The notes under the pieces: generated by a model
What the model was told of the DNA's origin: nothing
Seen by the model: only the letters and a program-made list of their open reading frames with translations
Databases searched by the model: none
Program-made: the position numbers and the translations under genes
NCBI GenBank assembly: GCA_964522665.1
Contig: CAZFVY010000014.1
Coordinates: 1 to 64,000 of the forward strand
DNA: 64,000 bases
From: CAZFVY01 sp964522665
GTDB lineage: Bacteria > Verrucomicrobiota > Verrucomicrobiia > Limisphaerales > CAZFVY01
Reading direction: 5' to 3'
In this document: positions 17,625 through 26,529 of the stretch, piece after piece
Numbering within the stretch: position 1 is the first letter of the stretch
How the letters are laid out: every line of letters begins with the position of its first letter

Positions 17625-20264
17625 TTATTCCGCGCGGAGCAGAATTACGGGGTCGATCCGCACGGCGCGGATCACGGGCGGCAGCGCGGCGAGGATGGCC
17701 GCCCCAAGGATAGCGAGCAGCGGTCCCGCGACGGCGCTCACTTCGCTGGGCCGCACCTGGTAAAATAAAGCCTCAAGATAACGCGCGGAAAACAGGCCCA
17801 ACGCCAGCCCCGCTATGACGCCGATGACCACCATCACAAGCACGCCGCCGGTAACAATGACCGCGATATTGGGCGCGCGCGCGCCCAACGCCAGCCGTAT
17901 GCCCAATTCGCGCCGACGTTGCACGACGGAGTAATCGAGCACGCCATACACGCCTACGCCCGCGATCACGAGCGCCACCAACGCGAAGAAGGCCGCGAGC
18001 CGCGCCATTAATCGCTCACGAATGGTGTGGGATTGATTGATTTCCGATTGCAGGCGGATCGTGCTCACGCGGAAATCGGGCCGAGCGGCCGAGACGGCCG
18101 CGCGCAGCAGCGAGTCCAGGGCGCGGGGATTATCGGCCGAGACCCGCGCCATGATCGTCTCGTTCCGGATGGGCGCTAACGTTCCATCGGCCCGAATCCC
18201 GTGAAACGGGACAAAAACCTGCGGCAATGTTTGCTCCCGCATTTGCCGGTAAGGCGTATCCCGAACGACGCCCACCACTTCATACCGGTCATTCCCTTTC
18301 GCAAAAACCTTCCCCACCGGATGGTCGCCGTTGAAGAACTCTCTCGCGAAAGTCTCGTTGATCAACGCCACTCCCGGTGAAGTGTCGGTCGTTCGAAAAT
18401 CCCGGCCCTGAAGCAGGGGAATCTTCATGGTCTCGATCCAGCCCGGGGAGATTTCCAGAAAATAGGCGAGCGTTGGACCGGGCGGCGCGCCATTCAGCGA
18501 AATGAAGTTATTCCACGAGCCTCCGCCGAGCAGCGGCCAGCCGGCCAGCGAAACGGACTCGACCCCCGGCTCCGCGCGCAGTCGCTCCATCACCTGATCC
18601 CAAATCGCGGGTAGCTGCGCGGCCTGCGCGACCGTCTCCAGCGCGACCACCCGCGCGGCGGAAAACCCGGTGGGCCGGCGCGACAATCGGTCGAAGGTGA
18701 CGACGAGCAGTCCGGCGAGAAAGAGCACCAAAACACCAAAAGCGACCTGCACGCCGATCAACGCGTGCGTCAAGCGCTGGCGCGCGTGGGGATCGTCGCC
18801 GCCTTTGAGCGCGCTGGCCGGTTTGACGCCCGAGGCACGAATCGCCGGCGCCAGACCAAAGAGCAAAGTCACGAAGAGCGTGAGGCCGATTCCGAATCCG
18901 AGCACGCGCCAGTCAAGGGGCAACGCCAAACGCGCCGGGTTGTCGGGCGGATTGATCATGCCGACGACGAGCGGCGCGGACCAAACCGCAAACAGGGCGC
19001 CGACGCCCGCCGCCAGGAGCGCGAGCCAGGCGCTCTCAATCATTACCAGTTGCACCAATCGCCATCGCCCCGCGCCGATCGAAACCCGCAGCGCCATCTC
19101 GCGCGCTCGCGCCGCCGCTTGGGCGGCCAATAGATTGGCGACATTGGCGCACGCGATCACGAGCACGAGCGACACCAGGGTCGCGAGCGCCATGAGCGAA
19201 CGGCGATAGTCCTGCTGCAACCCCGACGCGCCCGCGGCCGCCGGTCGCAAGAGCACGTTTTCGTTGAGGAATCTCTCCCGGTTCTTTTTGCTCATGCCGC
19301 CAAATCCCTTCGCGCGCTCTTCCTCGAACGCCCGCGACGTCGCGTGCAGTTTCGCCCGCAATGGCTCGAGCGCGGCGCCCGGCTTCATCTGCGCGAGCGT
19401 TCGAAACCAGGTCCAATCGGAATGCGTTACGCCCGGATGCATCATGGTCGGAACAAAGATGTCCGTCACCGTTCCCGTCTCGACGCCGGTAAATGGTTCC
19501 TCCGTGACGCCGACGATCTCGTAGGTTTTGCCGTCGAGCCGGAGCGCGCGCCCAATTACCTTCGGATCCAGTCCGAACCGGCGCGCCCAGTAGTCGTGCG
19601 ACAGCACGGCGTACGGGTGCGCGCCCGGCTCGCGATCATCGGCCTCGAGCAATAAGCGCCCGAGCGCGGGCCGCAGCCCAAACGTGCCAAACATCCATCC
19701 CGAAACGTATTGGACGAACGCGCGTTCAGTCTCTTGGTCGGACTGGTAGGTCAAGTCCTTCCGTTGAGCGTACGAAACCGCCACCAACTCGGCTTGATCC
19801 CGCACGGCCGCGCGCATCAAGGTGAAGGCGGGATACGCCCAACTATCGTATTCGTTCGGCTTGTCATCAAATCCGACGCCCTGTCGCGATAACGAATAAA
19901 GGCGCGCCGGGTCCGCCACGGGCAACGGCCGGAGCAGGACGGCGTCAATCAGCCGGAAAGCCGAGGCACAGGCGCCGATCGCCAAACCAAGGGAGAGGAT
20001 CGCCGCCGCTGACGCCACCTTCTTCTTCTTGATTTGCCTCCAGCCGAAGATCACGTCCGCCCGAACTGAGTCCAACCAGGGGATCAACTTGAGATCCCGG
20101 CTCTCCTCACTTTTGCGCAAGGCGCAGCCGAACGCCCGCCGCGCCTCGGCCGGATCGCGCCCGGCCTCAATCGCCGCCGCGACGTGCGCCTCCAATTCCT
20201 CGTCGATCTCCCGGCTCACCCGATCCCCGCGGAAAACGTTTAGTACGCGCGTCCAGATCGACAT
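17625..20264 (-). CDS. MacB/FtsX-type ABC permease with padR-linked N-terminal domain
   Basis: The 879-residue membrane protein starts with the roughly 80-residue cytosolic module (EIDEELEAHV, DPAEARRAFG) typical of orphan permeases abundant in Acidobacteria and Verrucomicrobia. It then has two MacB periplasmic-core plus FtsX units with membrane helices near residues 87-107 and then in groups of three near 365-470 and 770-865. No ATPase gene is adjacent. It starts 1 base after the padR stop, so the two are cotranscribed. The substrate is unknown; export of peptides or antibiotics is a family-based guess. Confidence 0.88.
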   Translation of the reverse strand: MSIWTRVLNVFRGDRVSREIDEELEAHVAAAIEAGRDPAEARRAFGCALRKSEESRDLKLIPWLDSVRADVIFGWRQIKKKKVASAAAILSLGLAIGACASAFRLIDAVLLRPLPVADPARLYSLSRQGVGFDDKPNEYDSWAYPAFTLMRAAVRDQAELVAVSYAQRKDLTYQSDQETERAFVQYVSGWMFGTFGLRPALGRLLLEADDREPGAHPYAVLSHDYWARRFGLDPKVIGRALRLDGKTYEIVGVTEEPFTGVETGTVTDIFVPTMMHPGVTHSDWTWFRTLAQMKPGAALEPLRAKLHATSRAFEEERAKGFGGMSKKNRERFLNENVLLRPAAAGASGLQQDYRRSLMALATLVSLVLVIACANVANLLAAQAAARAREMALRVSIGAGRWRLVQLVMIESAWLALLAAGVGALFAVWSAPLVVGMINPPDNPARLALPLDWRVLGFGIGLTLFVTLLFGLAPAIRASGVKPASALKGGDDPHARQRLTHALIGVQVAFGVLVLFLAGLLVVTFDRLSRRPTGFSAARVVALETVAQAAQLPAIWDQVMERLRAEPGVESVSLAGWPLLGGGSWNNFISLNGAPPGPTLAYFLEISPGWIETMKIPLLQGRDFRTTDTSPGVALINETFAREFFNGDHPVGKVFAKGNDRYEVVGVVRDTPYRQMREQTLPQVFVPFHGIRADGTLAPIRNETIMARVSADNPRALDSLLRAAVSAARPDFRVSTIRLQSEINQSHTIRERLMARLAAFFALVALVIAGVGVYGVLDYSVVQRRRELGIRLALGARAPNIAVIVTGGVLVMVVIGVIAGLALGLFSARYLEALFYQVRPSEVSAVAGPLLAILGAAILAALPPVIRAVRIDPVILLRAE

Positions 20265-20265
20265 A

Positions 20266-20601
20266 TCAAACCCTCTTAAGAACCAAGTTGACCGCCAGCG
20301 TCAGCCGCTCCCACCGCGATTCCTCCGCCGTCAGTTGCTTTTTTCCCGCCGCCGTCACCTCGTACTGCCGCGCCCGCCGCCCGTTGTCCTTCGTGATCCA
20401 CTCGGCCCGAATCCACCCCTCCTCCTCCATCCGGTGCAGCGCTGGATAGAGCGAGCCTTCCTCCACCCGCAACGCCTCGTCCGACATCTCCTGGATCGCC
20501 GCCATGATCGCGTAGCCGTGCAGCCCCGGGCGCCGGGAAAGAATCTTCAAGACCAGCAGATCAAGCGAACCTTGCAACGAGTCGGGCTTGCGCATACTCA
20601 T
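20266..20601 (-). CDS. PadR-family transcriptional repressor
   Basis: The protein of about 111 residues has the PadR winged helix: SLDLLVLKILSRRP, LHGYAIMAAIQ, EEGSLYPALHRMEEEGWI and RARQYEVTAAG. PadR proteins usually repress their own promoter and the transporter gene behind it until a ligand binds. ATG 20601 (with ATG 20595 two codons later) is chosen because a sigma70-like promoter ends only about 7 bases upstream; an upstream extension to 20652 would run through that promoter. Confidence 0.9.
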   Translation of the reverse strand: MSMRKPDSLQGSLDLLVLKILSRRPGLHGYAIMAAIQEMSDEALRVEEGSLYPALHRMEEEGWIRAEWITKDNGRRARQYEVTAAGKKQLTAEESRWERLTLAVNLVLKRV

Positions 20602-20636
20602 ACGTCGTAATATATAGACGTCTGAGCATGTGTCAA
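20601..20636 (-). promoter_or_regulatory. Sigma70-like promoter of padR with an overlapping palindromic element
   Basis: On the minus strand, TTGACA (20631-20636) is followed by a 16-base spacer and TATATT (20609-20614), close to consensus. The -10 box lies about 7 bases before the ATG, so the transcript is leaderless or nearly so. The spacer and -10 region contain ACGTC...GACGT arms flanking an AT-rich centre, a plausible PadR operator that would block its own promoter. Confidence 0.72.
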
Positions 20637-20821
20637 CTGTATTGCTCACCATCTCCGGAATATCCGCTCGCTTGGCCCGACCTCAATTCGCGCTCAAAAC
20701 CACTGCCCCCTTCCCGACCGAAGAAAGCGACTTCAAAAAAGGTTGGGAAACAGAGGATGAATAGCTCCGGTATCGGTCGAACGCCTGTCGCATAGTGTCT
20801 TCGCGCGAGGCCGCCTTCCCG

Positions 20822-22000
20822 TTATTTGGCTGGCGCGTGGGAACGGAGCCAGCTTTGAAAATCGGGATTGTCATAAACCTTCTGGGCGAGCAGTTCGTAG
20901 CCGGCGGTCAGGGGATGGCTGGCGTCGGCGTAGAGGGGGCTGGGGAGGACCTCGGGCGCGAGGTGGGGAACGTGTTGGTCGGCGAACCAGGCGGCGGCGC
21001 CGTCGCGGAGTCTGCGAAAGGCGGGCAGGCTTTCGGCCGCGATGAAGTGTTCGTTGAAGGGACCAATCACGACGAAGACATCGTTCCCGCGCCGGCGCAG
21101 GGTCTCGACGAGGCGCTGGAACGCGCCCCATTGCAGGGAAGTGGACAGTTCGACCCATTCGAATTGCGATTTGCCGCCGCCGGCGTCGGTCCACGGTTTG
21201 TGCCGCGGACTTCGGGGGCCGCGCAACGGATCGTCGGCGGGCGCGACCGGCACGCTCAAACCGATTTGGGCGAGCGGGTTTTTGTAACTATTCGGATAGC
21301 GGGGCGGATCGTCGCCCTCGGAGGAGAGCGTCCAGTTCAGGATGCTCTTCTGGTCGAAATAGGCGTTCTGCAAATGATTCACCCAGGCGAGAAAGTTCAC
21401 GCTTCGCTCGATGGAAATGCCGAGGCGTTCGTTGGCGCCGGCCTTGTAGCACGGGATGCGCGGCGAGAATTGCGGAACTAATTGCACATGATTGAACTTC
21501 TCCTCCTTGTCGGTCCGCAAGTCAGCCTTCGGGCTGCTCAACCAGAGGAGGTTGCAATGCAGGAGAATCTTGCGGCCGCGCAAGGCGCCGCCGTAGTGAT
21601 CGACCAGGCCCTCCAGCGCGAGCGGAAAGAGGCCGTTCACCCCGGCGTTCACGAAGCGGTCGGACTGGCCGGCCCGCTGATTGAGAAAATGCGACCAGGA
21701 GCCGTCCGGCGCGACGTACTCGCCCCAAACCACCGAGTCGCCGAGGACGACGATCGATTGCGGATCGGTGATCTGCTCAATACGACGCTGGTAGAGCCAG
21801 TAATCTTTGCTGAGACTGTACGGGATGCGATAGTCCGGCCCAGTGTCGAAGCGCTCCAGGCGTTTCCAAACCGCAGGCGTCAGCGCCGCGACGAGCGCGA
21901 CGATAAGCCCCACCCATAGCCAATGCCGCGCGCTCAACCGCATTTCGCTGACGAACGCGGTCTCGGGAATCGGCAAGGGATGGGGGTGATCCTGGGCCAT
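20822..22000 (-). CDS. Membrane-anchored SGNH/GDSL-like protein partnered with MBOAT
   Basis: The 392-residue protein has one N-terminal membrane segment (about 27-45) and an extracytoplasmic SGNH-hydrolase-like domain: GDS motif with S89 in VLGDSVVWGEY, and the C-terminal D359-x-x-H362 in DASHPLTAGYELL. These are the catalytic positions of AlgJ/AlgX-type or OatA-like acyl-transfer partners. It starts 3 bases after the MBOAT gene stop. Together they should move acyl groups across the membrane onto a glycan. The acceptor is not known. Confidence 0.82.
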   Translation of the reverse strand: MAQDHPHPLPIPETAFVSEMRLSARHWLWVGLIVALVAALTPAVWKRLERFDTGPDYRIPYSLSKDYWLYQRRIEQITDPQSIVVLGDSVVWGEYVAPDGSWSHFLNQRAGQSDRFVNAGVNGLFPLALEGLVDHYGGALRGRKILLHCNLLWLSSPKADLRTDKEEKFNHVQLVPQFSPRIPCYKAGANERLGISIERSVNFLAWVNHLQNAYFDQKSILNWTLSSEGDDPPRYPNSYKNPLAQIGLSVPVAPADDPLRGPRSPRHKPWTDAGGGKSQFEWVELSTSLQWGAFQRLVETLRRRGNDVFVVIGPFNEHFIAAESLPAFRRLRDGAAAWFADQHVPHLAPEVLPSPLYADASHPLTAGYELLAQKVYDNPDFQSWLRSHAPAK

Positions 22001-22003
22001 GAT

Positions 22004-23605
22004 CTAGAATTGGAAATAGATGAACGCCCCGCCGCCGGACGAAAAGAGGCAGAGATAGAGAACCATGAAAACCGCCACGCCGACCCGGACCGCGCCGGTG
22101 GCCAAGAACGAGCGTAATTTTGATTCGTACAGAAACTCGTAGAGCCAAATCAGCGCTACGAGGGCCAGCATCAACGCCGGGACTTGCGGGTCTTGCCAGG
22201 CCGCGCTGAAAATACGTCCGATAATCAGCCATGCGTCGCTCAGCGATTCGGCGCGGAAGAAAATCCAGGCGAAACAGACAAACGCGAACACGCCCAATTG
22301 CTTGACCAGTTTAGGGACCCGCTCGCGATAAAACGCGGAGCGTTCGAGTTCCCGGGTAATCATCACGCCCAACGCATGAAGCAAGCCCCAGATCGCGAAG
22401 GTCCAGGCGGCGCCGTGCCAGATGCCGGAAATCAGAAACGTGATGAACAGATTGCGATAGGTCTTGAAGGCGCCGCCGCGGTTGCCGCCGAGGGGAATAT
22501 AGACGTAGTCGCGGAACCAAGAGGAAAGGCTGATGTGCCACCGGGTCCAGAATTCGCCGAGGCCGGTGGCGAGGTAGGGATTGTTGAAATTCAAGATCAG
22601 GTTGAAACCGAGCAACCGCGCCACGCCGCGCGCCATGTCGGTGTAGCCGCTAAAATCGAAATAGATTTGCCACGCGAACGCGAAGGTCGCCAGGAGCAAC
22701 GCCGGCGCGCCGAACTGCTTGGGATTGTCATAGACGCGCTCGACGTAGAACGAGAGGTAATTCGCCAGCGCGAGTTTCTTGAACAAGCCGACCAAAAAGA
22801 GCGACAGGCCGTCGGTGAAGTTCCGCCATTGGAAGGGCGGGAAGCGATGGAACTGGGGCAACAGGTGGCGCGCGCGTTCGATGGGGCCGGCCATCAGTTG
22901 CGGGAAAAAGCAGACGAACGTCGCGAAGCGCAGAAAATTCCGCTCCCGATGGACGTTGCCGAGGTAAAAATCGATGGTGTAACTCATCGATTGAAAGGTG
23001 AAGAACGAGATGCCCACCGGCAACGCGTACGGGAAATTGAACGGCATCAGGCCGGCGGGATCGGGCAGCCTCAACGACCAGTGGAACCAGGCAAACAAAG
23101 GGTTGAGATTCTCGATGACGAAACGCGCGTATTTGAAGAACAGCAACAACGCGAGGTTGTTGATCAAGCTGATGACGAGCCAAATGCGGCGGTTGCTCAG
23201 CAGCGCGCCCAGCGCCATCAGGAAGAAGATGACGCTGAAGGCGGCCAGAGCGGGTCGCAACGTGGGCGGTCCTGCGAACGCGAGCGCCACACAAGCGAGC
23301 GTGGCCGCGCTTGAACCGAGAAACGCCGTCTTGAGGACCCAATCGCCGAACCGCAGCCGCAGCACGCGCGCCCGAACGTCCACGCGTTGACCTTGCCGGG
23401 GGCAATGGTCCATGAATGCGACCAAAAAATAATCGAGCGCGGTCGAGTAGAAGACCAGGAGCAGGTAATATGGATTCCACCAGCCGTAAAAGAAATACGA
23501 CGCGGCCATCAGCCACGGAATCCAAAGCGTCGTCTTTCGCAGCGCGAAAAAGACCGGCAAGACCACCAGCATGAAGACCAGGAACGGCCAGGTATGGAAC
23601 AGCAT
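22004..23605 (-). CDS. MBOAT-family O-acyltransferase (AlgI-like)
   Basis: The 533-residue polytopic membrane protein has the AlgI/DltB signatures: FFPQLMAGPIERA, DFSGYTDMARGVARLLG, FWTRWHISLSSWFRDY and the catalytic His near residue 395 in SGIWHGAAWTF. Such proteins pass acetyl or other acyl groups from the cytosol to periplasmic or surface polysaccharide via an SGNH partner, here encoded directly downstream. It is third in a four-gene minus-strand operon. Confidence 0.93.
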   Translation of the reverse strand: MLFHTWPFLVFMLVVLPVFFALRKTTLWIPWLMAASYFFYGWWNPYYLLLVFYSTALDYFLVAFMDHCPRQGQRVDVRARVLRLRFGDWVLKTAFLGSSAATLACVALAFAGPPTLRPALAAFSVIFFLMALGALLSNRRIWLVISLINNLALLLFFKYARFVIENLNPLFAWFHWSLRLPDPAGLMPFNFPYALPVGISFFTFQSMSYTIDFYLGNVHRERNFLRFATFVCFFPQLMAGPIERARHLLPQFHRFPPFQWRNFTDGLSLFLVGLFKKLALANYLSFYVERVYDNPKQFGAPALLLATFAFAWQIYFDFSGYTDMARGVARLLGFNLILNFNNPYLATGLGEFWTRWHISLSSWFRDYVYIPLGGNRGGAFKTYRNLFITFLISGIWHGAAWTFAIWGLLHALGVMITRELERSAFYRERVPKLVKQLGVFAFVCFAWIFFRAESLSDAWLIIGRIFSAAWQDPQVPALMLALVALIWLYEFLYESKLRSFLATGAVRVGVAVFMVLYLCLFSSGGGAFIYFQF

Positions 23606-23632
23606 GGCGGTCGGTCCCCTCGAAGCCCCTCG

Positions 23633-24577
23633 TTATTTGGCGGGCGGTTTCAGTTTCTGAAGTTCCTCGGGCGAAACGCGCCGAACGCAGCGGAATCCGC
23701 AGTAATCGGTGTAAAAACAGGCGTCGGTGTCGCCGGTGCGCTGGCCCTGACGGAAGCTCACGCGGGCCATGTCGGCGCTCGATTTCCAGGAACCGCCCCG
23801 CATGACGCGTTTCACGTCTTTGCCCGGACTCGGAGGGCCGAGGGGATCGACGGCGGGACTTTCGGCATAGTAGGTCGGACTGAAGACATCCTCACACCAT
23901 TCGGAGACGTTGCCGTACAAATCATAGATGCCCCAACGATTCGCGCGCTTTTGTCCGACGGCGTGGGTCTTTTCCTCGGCGTTATCCGCGAACCAGGCGT
24001 ACTGGCGCAACTTGTCCGCCGTGCCGAATTCGTACGGCGCTTCGGTTCCCGCGCGGGCGGCGTATTCCCATTCGGCCTCGGTCGGCAGGCGATAGCCGTT
24101 AGCCGAGTAGTCGCAAACCCAATCCATCGTTTTTTCGTCGTAGCACGGCTTCAGTCCTTCGAGCGTCGAACGTTCGTTGCAATATTGTTTGGCGTCGCGC
24201 CAGCGAACGCGCTCAACCGGCTTTTTCGGGCTGTCCTGCCAATGCGATGGGTCGGGCAATTGGACCTTGATGAACATCTCATGCGTGACTTCATATTTGT
24301 CCATCATGAACCCAGTGACCTTAACTTTGTGGGCGGGGGCTTCGTCGGGGCTGCCCCGGTTGCTGCCCATCGTGAATTCACCGCCGGGCAGGTAAACCAT
24401 CTCGATGCCGGACTTGGTGACGGCCTCGACTGGTTCGGCAGGACTGCCAGGAGCGGCGGCAGCCGGGGCGGCGGCGGGCGGCGCCGACTCCGATTTGGAC
24501 TCGGACGAGCCGCTTGGCGCGGACTTGCCGCAACCGGAAAGTAAGGCCAGCGCCGCAAAAAGGGAGAACCACCGCAT
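23633..24577 (-). CDS. Formylglycine-generating-enzyme-like (SUMF1) lipoprotein
   Basis: The 314-residue protein starts with a lipoprotein signal with lipobox LLSGCG, then a low-complexity Pro/Ala/Ser linker, then an FGE-sulfatase domain: GGEFTMGSNRG, YEVTHEMF, RLPTEAEWEYAARAG, YGNVSEWCEDV and RGGSWKS. A C-x5-C pair (ACFYTDYCGFRC) is near the end, not the C-x4-C spacing of true sulfatase-activating enzymes, so catalytic activity is doubtful. ATG 24577 places the lipobox correctly; an upstream start would hide it. No sulfatase gene is nearby. Confidence 0.86.
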   Translation of the reverse strand: MRWFSLFAALALLSGCGKSAPSGSSESKSESAPPAAAPAAAAPGSPAEPVEAVTKSGIEMVYLPGGEFTMGSNRGSPDEAPAHKVKVTGFMMDKYEVTHEMFIKVQLPDPSHWQDSPKKPVERVRWRDAKQYCNERSTLEGLKPCYDEKTMDWVCDYSANGYRLPTEAEWEYAARAGTEAPYEFGTADKLRQYAWFADNAEEKTHAVGQKRANRWGIYDLYGNVSEWCEDVFSPTYYAESPAVDPLGPPSPGKDVKRVMRGGSWKSSADMARVSFRQGQRTGDTDACFYTDYCGFRCVRRVSPEELQKLKPPAK

Positions 24578-24593
24578 AGTCACCGCCGGCTCT

Positions 24594-25649
24594 CTAATTC
24601 TGAGGCGGTGAGCGGAACCAGGCGGACTCTTTGTTGCTGGCGCCATTCGTGGTCAACTTCGAGTAGTCCGCGTCGGAGGCGGTATTCAGGTCGATCGTTC
24701 CGTCCTTGTCGGCCGGCACCGCGATGAGATTCCAACCGGGCGCGTACACGCCCATGATTTCACAAGCCGCCTCGAAGGTGCCGACCTTCTTGATGTCCCC
24801 TTCTCCATCCGGTCCGCGGCTGATGCTCAGAAAGCGGCTATCGGGCGACCAATCCACGTGGTAAATCTTGTTTTTCGCGTCTTTGACATGCAGGCGCCAC
24901 GGGCCAACCGCAGGCTCGTCGGACTCGGTGTCAATTGGAGCCGCCGCGATTTCGTTGTCGCTCGCGCCCCAGGCAACTTGTTTGCCATCGGGACTGAAGC
25001 AGGGACGACAGCCGGGGATTTTCAGATTGATGATTTTGTCGCCGTGGGCCTCGATCGCCAGAATCGCGTGGTCATAGCCCATTCCCGCGTGGACCGTCGA
25101 AACGATCCATTTGCCGTTGCGCGAGAAACCGGGGTTATACAGATGACGCAACTTGTCGGAATTGGGATGCGGCGTGATCTTGCCGGTCGCCAATTCATAA
25201 AAATTCATCCCTTTGGTGTAGTAATCGATGACCCTGAATTTCGGATATTCCTGGCCGAGATAGCCAATGACTTTGCCGTCGGGACTCCAGAACGGCTCAC
25301 GCGCGTACTCGACGAGCTTTTTCCGGTTTTTGCCGTCGATATCCATCACCCACAAGCTGCGGATGGTCTCGGTCCCCTCGCCTTCGTCCGCGACGAAGCA
25401 CATCTTCGAGCCGTCGGGCGAGACCTGCGGGTAGTGCTCGTGGATTTTCGAAGTGCCGGTCAGGTTGACCGGGTTCGAGCCGTCCGGGTTCATCACGAAG
25501 ATTTCCCAGTTGTTGTCCACGTAACTCTCGTAGGCGATCTTGAATGGAAGTGGTTTCAACCGTTCCTTGAAGTCGCCGCCGTCGGCGGCGCGCGTGGTTA
25601 CGCTCAAAAGAACGGTCGCGGCGAGGCAAGAGAAGATTTTCGTAGTCAT
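24594..25649 (-). CDS. Secreted TolB/PD40-type beta-propeller protein
   Basis: The 351-residue protein has a signal peptide (residues 1-22, cleaved near TRA-ADG) and repeated PD40 units such as WEIFVMNPDGSNPVNLT, HYPQVSPDGSKM, PFWSPDGKVIGY and CRPCFSPDGKQVAWG. This predicts a six-bladed periplasmic or extracellular propeller for protein or carbohydrate contact. It is the first gene of the operon that continues with the SUMF1-like, MBOAT and SGNH genes, with gaps of 16, 27 and 3 bases. ATG 25649 is used; a TTG lies two codons upstream. Confidence 0.86.
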   Translation of the reverse strand: MTTKIFSCLAATVLLSVTTRAADGGDFKERLKPLPFKIAYESYVDNNWEIFVMNPDGSNPVNLTGTSKIHEHYPQVSPDGSKMCFVADEGEGTETIRSLWVMDIDGKNRKKLVEYAREPFWSPDGKVIGYLGQEYPKFRVIDYYTKGMNFYELATGKITPHPNSDKLRHLYNPGFSRNGKWIVSTVHAGMGYDHAILAIEAHGDKIINLKIPGCRPCFSPDGKQVAWGASDNEIAAAPIDTESDEPAVGPWRLHVKDAKNKIYHVDWSPDSRFLSISRGPDGEGDIKKVGTFEAACEIMGVYAPGWNLIAVPADKDGTIDLNTASDADYSKLTTNGASNKESAWFRSPPQN

Positions 25650-26059
25650 GGCCAAAATCGTGGCTGATGTCTAAACCCCAGCGAGGGCGGCGTCAATCCA
25701 TTAACCTTTGCCTGCCGATTTTCGCCGCGCCGCGCTCGAATCGATCACCTGACCCGAAGCGCGTGAGAAGAACAACATCCGCTCCGGTGTCGGCGCCTCG
25801 GACTCGCTGAACAAGGCTGCTTAATATCCGAGGCGTGCTTTCAGCCCAACCAACCACCACGCCACTGCGATTCGAAGCCCGCCCGAATTTGGAACGGGCG
25901 CACGATCCCGGCGAAGTCGCCGAAACTGCGCCGCGCTTCGCTTCCTTGGTCGCTCCAACTTTGCACCGATCTGACTCGCGGTCGGCTGCGCGGCCAATGA
26001 CTCGCCGCCGAGATTTTGACAAATAGTTGGCTTATCGGCACCGTTTCCACGTGCAGACG
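25650..26059. other. Intergenic region between the propeller gene and vapB
   Basis: These 410 bases lie between divergent genes: the propeller operon leaves on the minus strand and vapB on the plus strand. Both promoters should be here, but I see no convincing -35/-10 pair. Several open frames cross it, but none has a recognisable motif or a coding start with a ribosome site. Nothing else is recognisable. Confidence 0.4.
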
Positions 26060-26293
26060 ATGATTCAACTCGAGGAGGGGCTCCTGGCTCAAGCGACCAA
26101 ACTCGCCAGCGAGCGAGGCTGCGACCTGTCGCAGCTGATCGAGGAGGCTCTGCGCGATAGCATCGCTCGAACGTTGCCGAACAGCCCGCGACCATTCGTC
26201 CACCTCACCACCGTTGGAGGCGAGGGTATGCGCCCCGGCGTCGATCTTAACAACACCGCAGCCTTGCTTTCCGTCATGGAACAAGGGGAATGA
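26060..26293 (+). CDS. VapB-like antitoxin
   Basis: The 77-residue protein starts MIQLEEGLLAQATKLASERG and continues LSQLIEEALRDSI, the short strand plus two helices of ribbon-helix-helix antitoxins. The acidic, hydrophobic C-terminal tail would bind the toxin. An upstream in-frame start adds 11 residues that do not fit the fold. It overlaps the following vapC-like frame by ATGA, the usual arrangement of vapBC. Confidence 0.72.
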   Translation: MIQLEEGLLAQATKLASERGCDLSQLIEEALRDSIARTLPNSPRPFVHLTTVGGEGMRPGVDLNNTAALLSVMEQGE

Positions 26294-26529
26294 TCCTGAT
26301 CGACGTAAACGTCCTGATCGACGCCCACCGTGCCGATGCGGCGGACCACCCACGGTCCCGGGAATGGCTGGCAGGAACCCTTCAGAGCGGTCATCCGTAC
26401 GGCGTTCCATCGCGCCGCGAGCAAGATCTCAGCGAAAGCGCCTTTACTCACAACGAAGCGCGTCGATCGGATCCACCAGCGTGGCCCGGTACGCCGGCAG
26501 CCAGCAGGCGAGCAGCGCGACGATCATAA
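26290..26529 (+). pseudogene. Truncated VapC-like PIN-domain toxin
   Basis: The first 40 codons match the VapC N-terminus: MILIDVNVLIDAHRADAADH, with the first catalytic Asp (D5) and a PIN strand-helix, up to HPYGVP. After that, similarity stops and the 79-codon frame runs into the converging permease gene at 26444. VapC has about 130-140 residues and needs three more acidic residues that are missing. A weak match to the continuing sequence (ISAKAPLLTTKRV) is in another frame, which suggests a frameshift followed by deletion. The toxin is almost certainly inactive. Confidence 0.7.

Noticed and set aside
25821..26410. Minus-strand frames opposite vapB
   Set aside because: They have no motif and are antisense to the clear vapB-vapC start.
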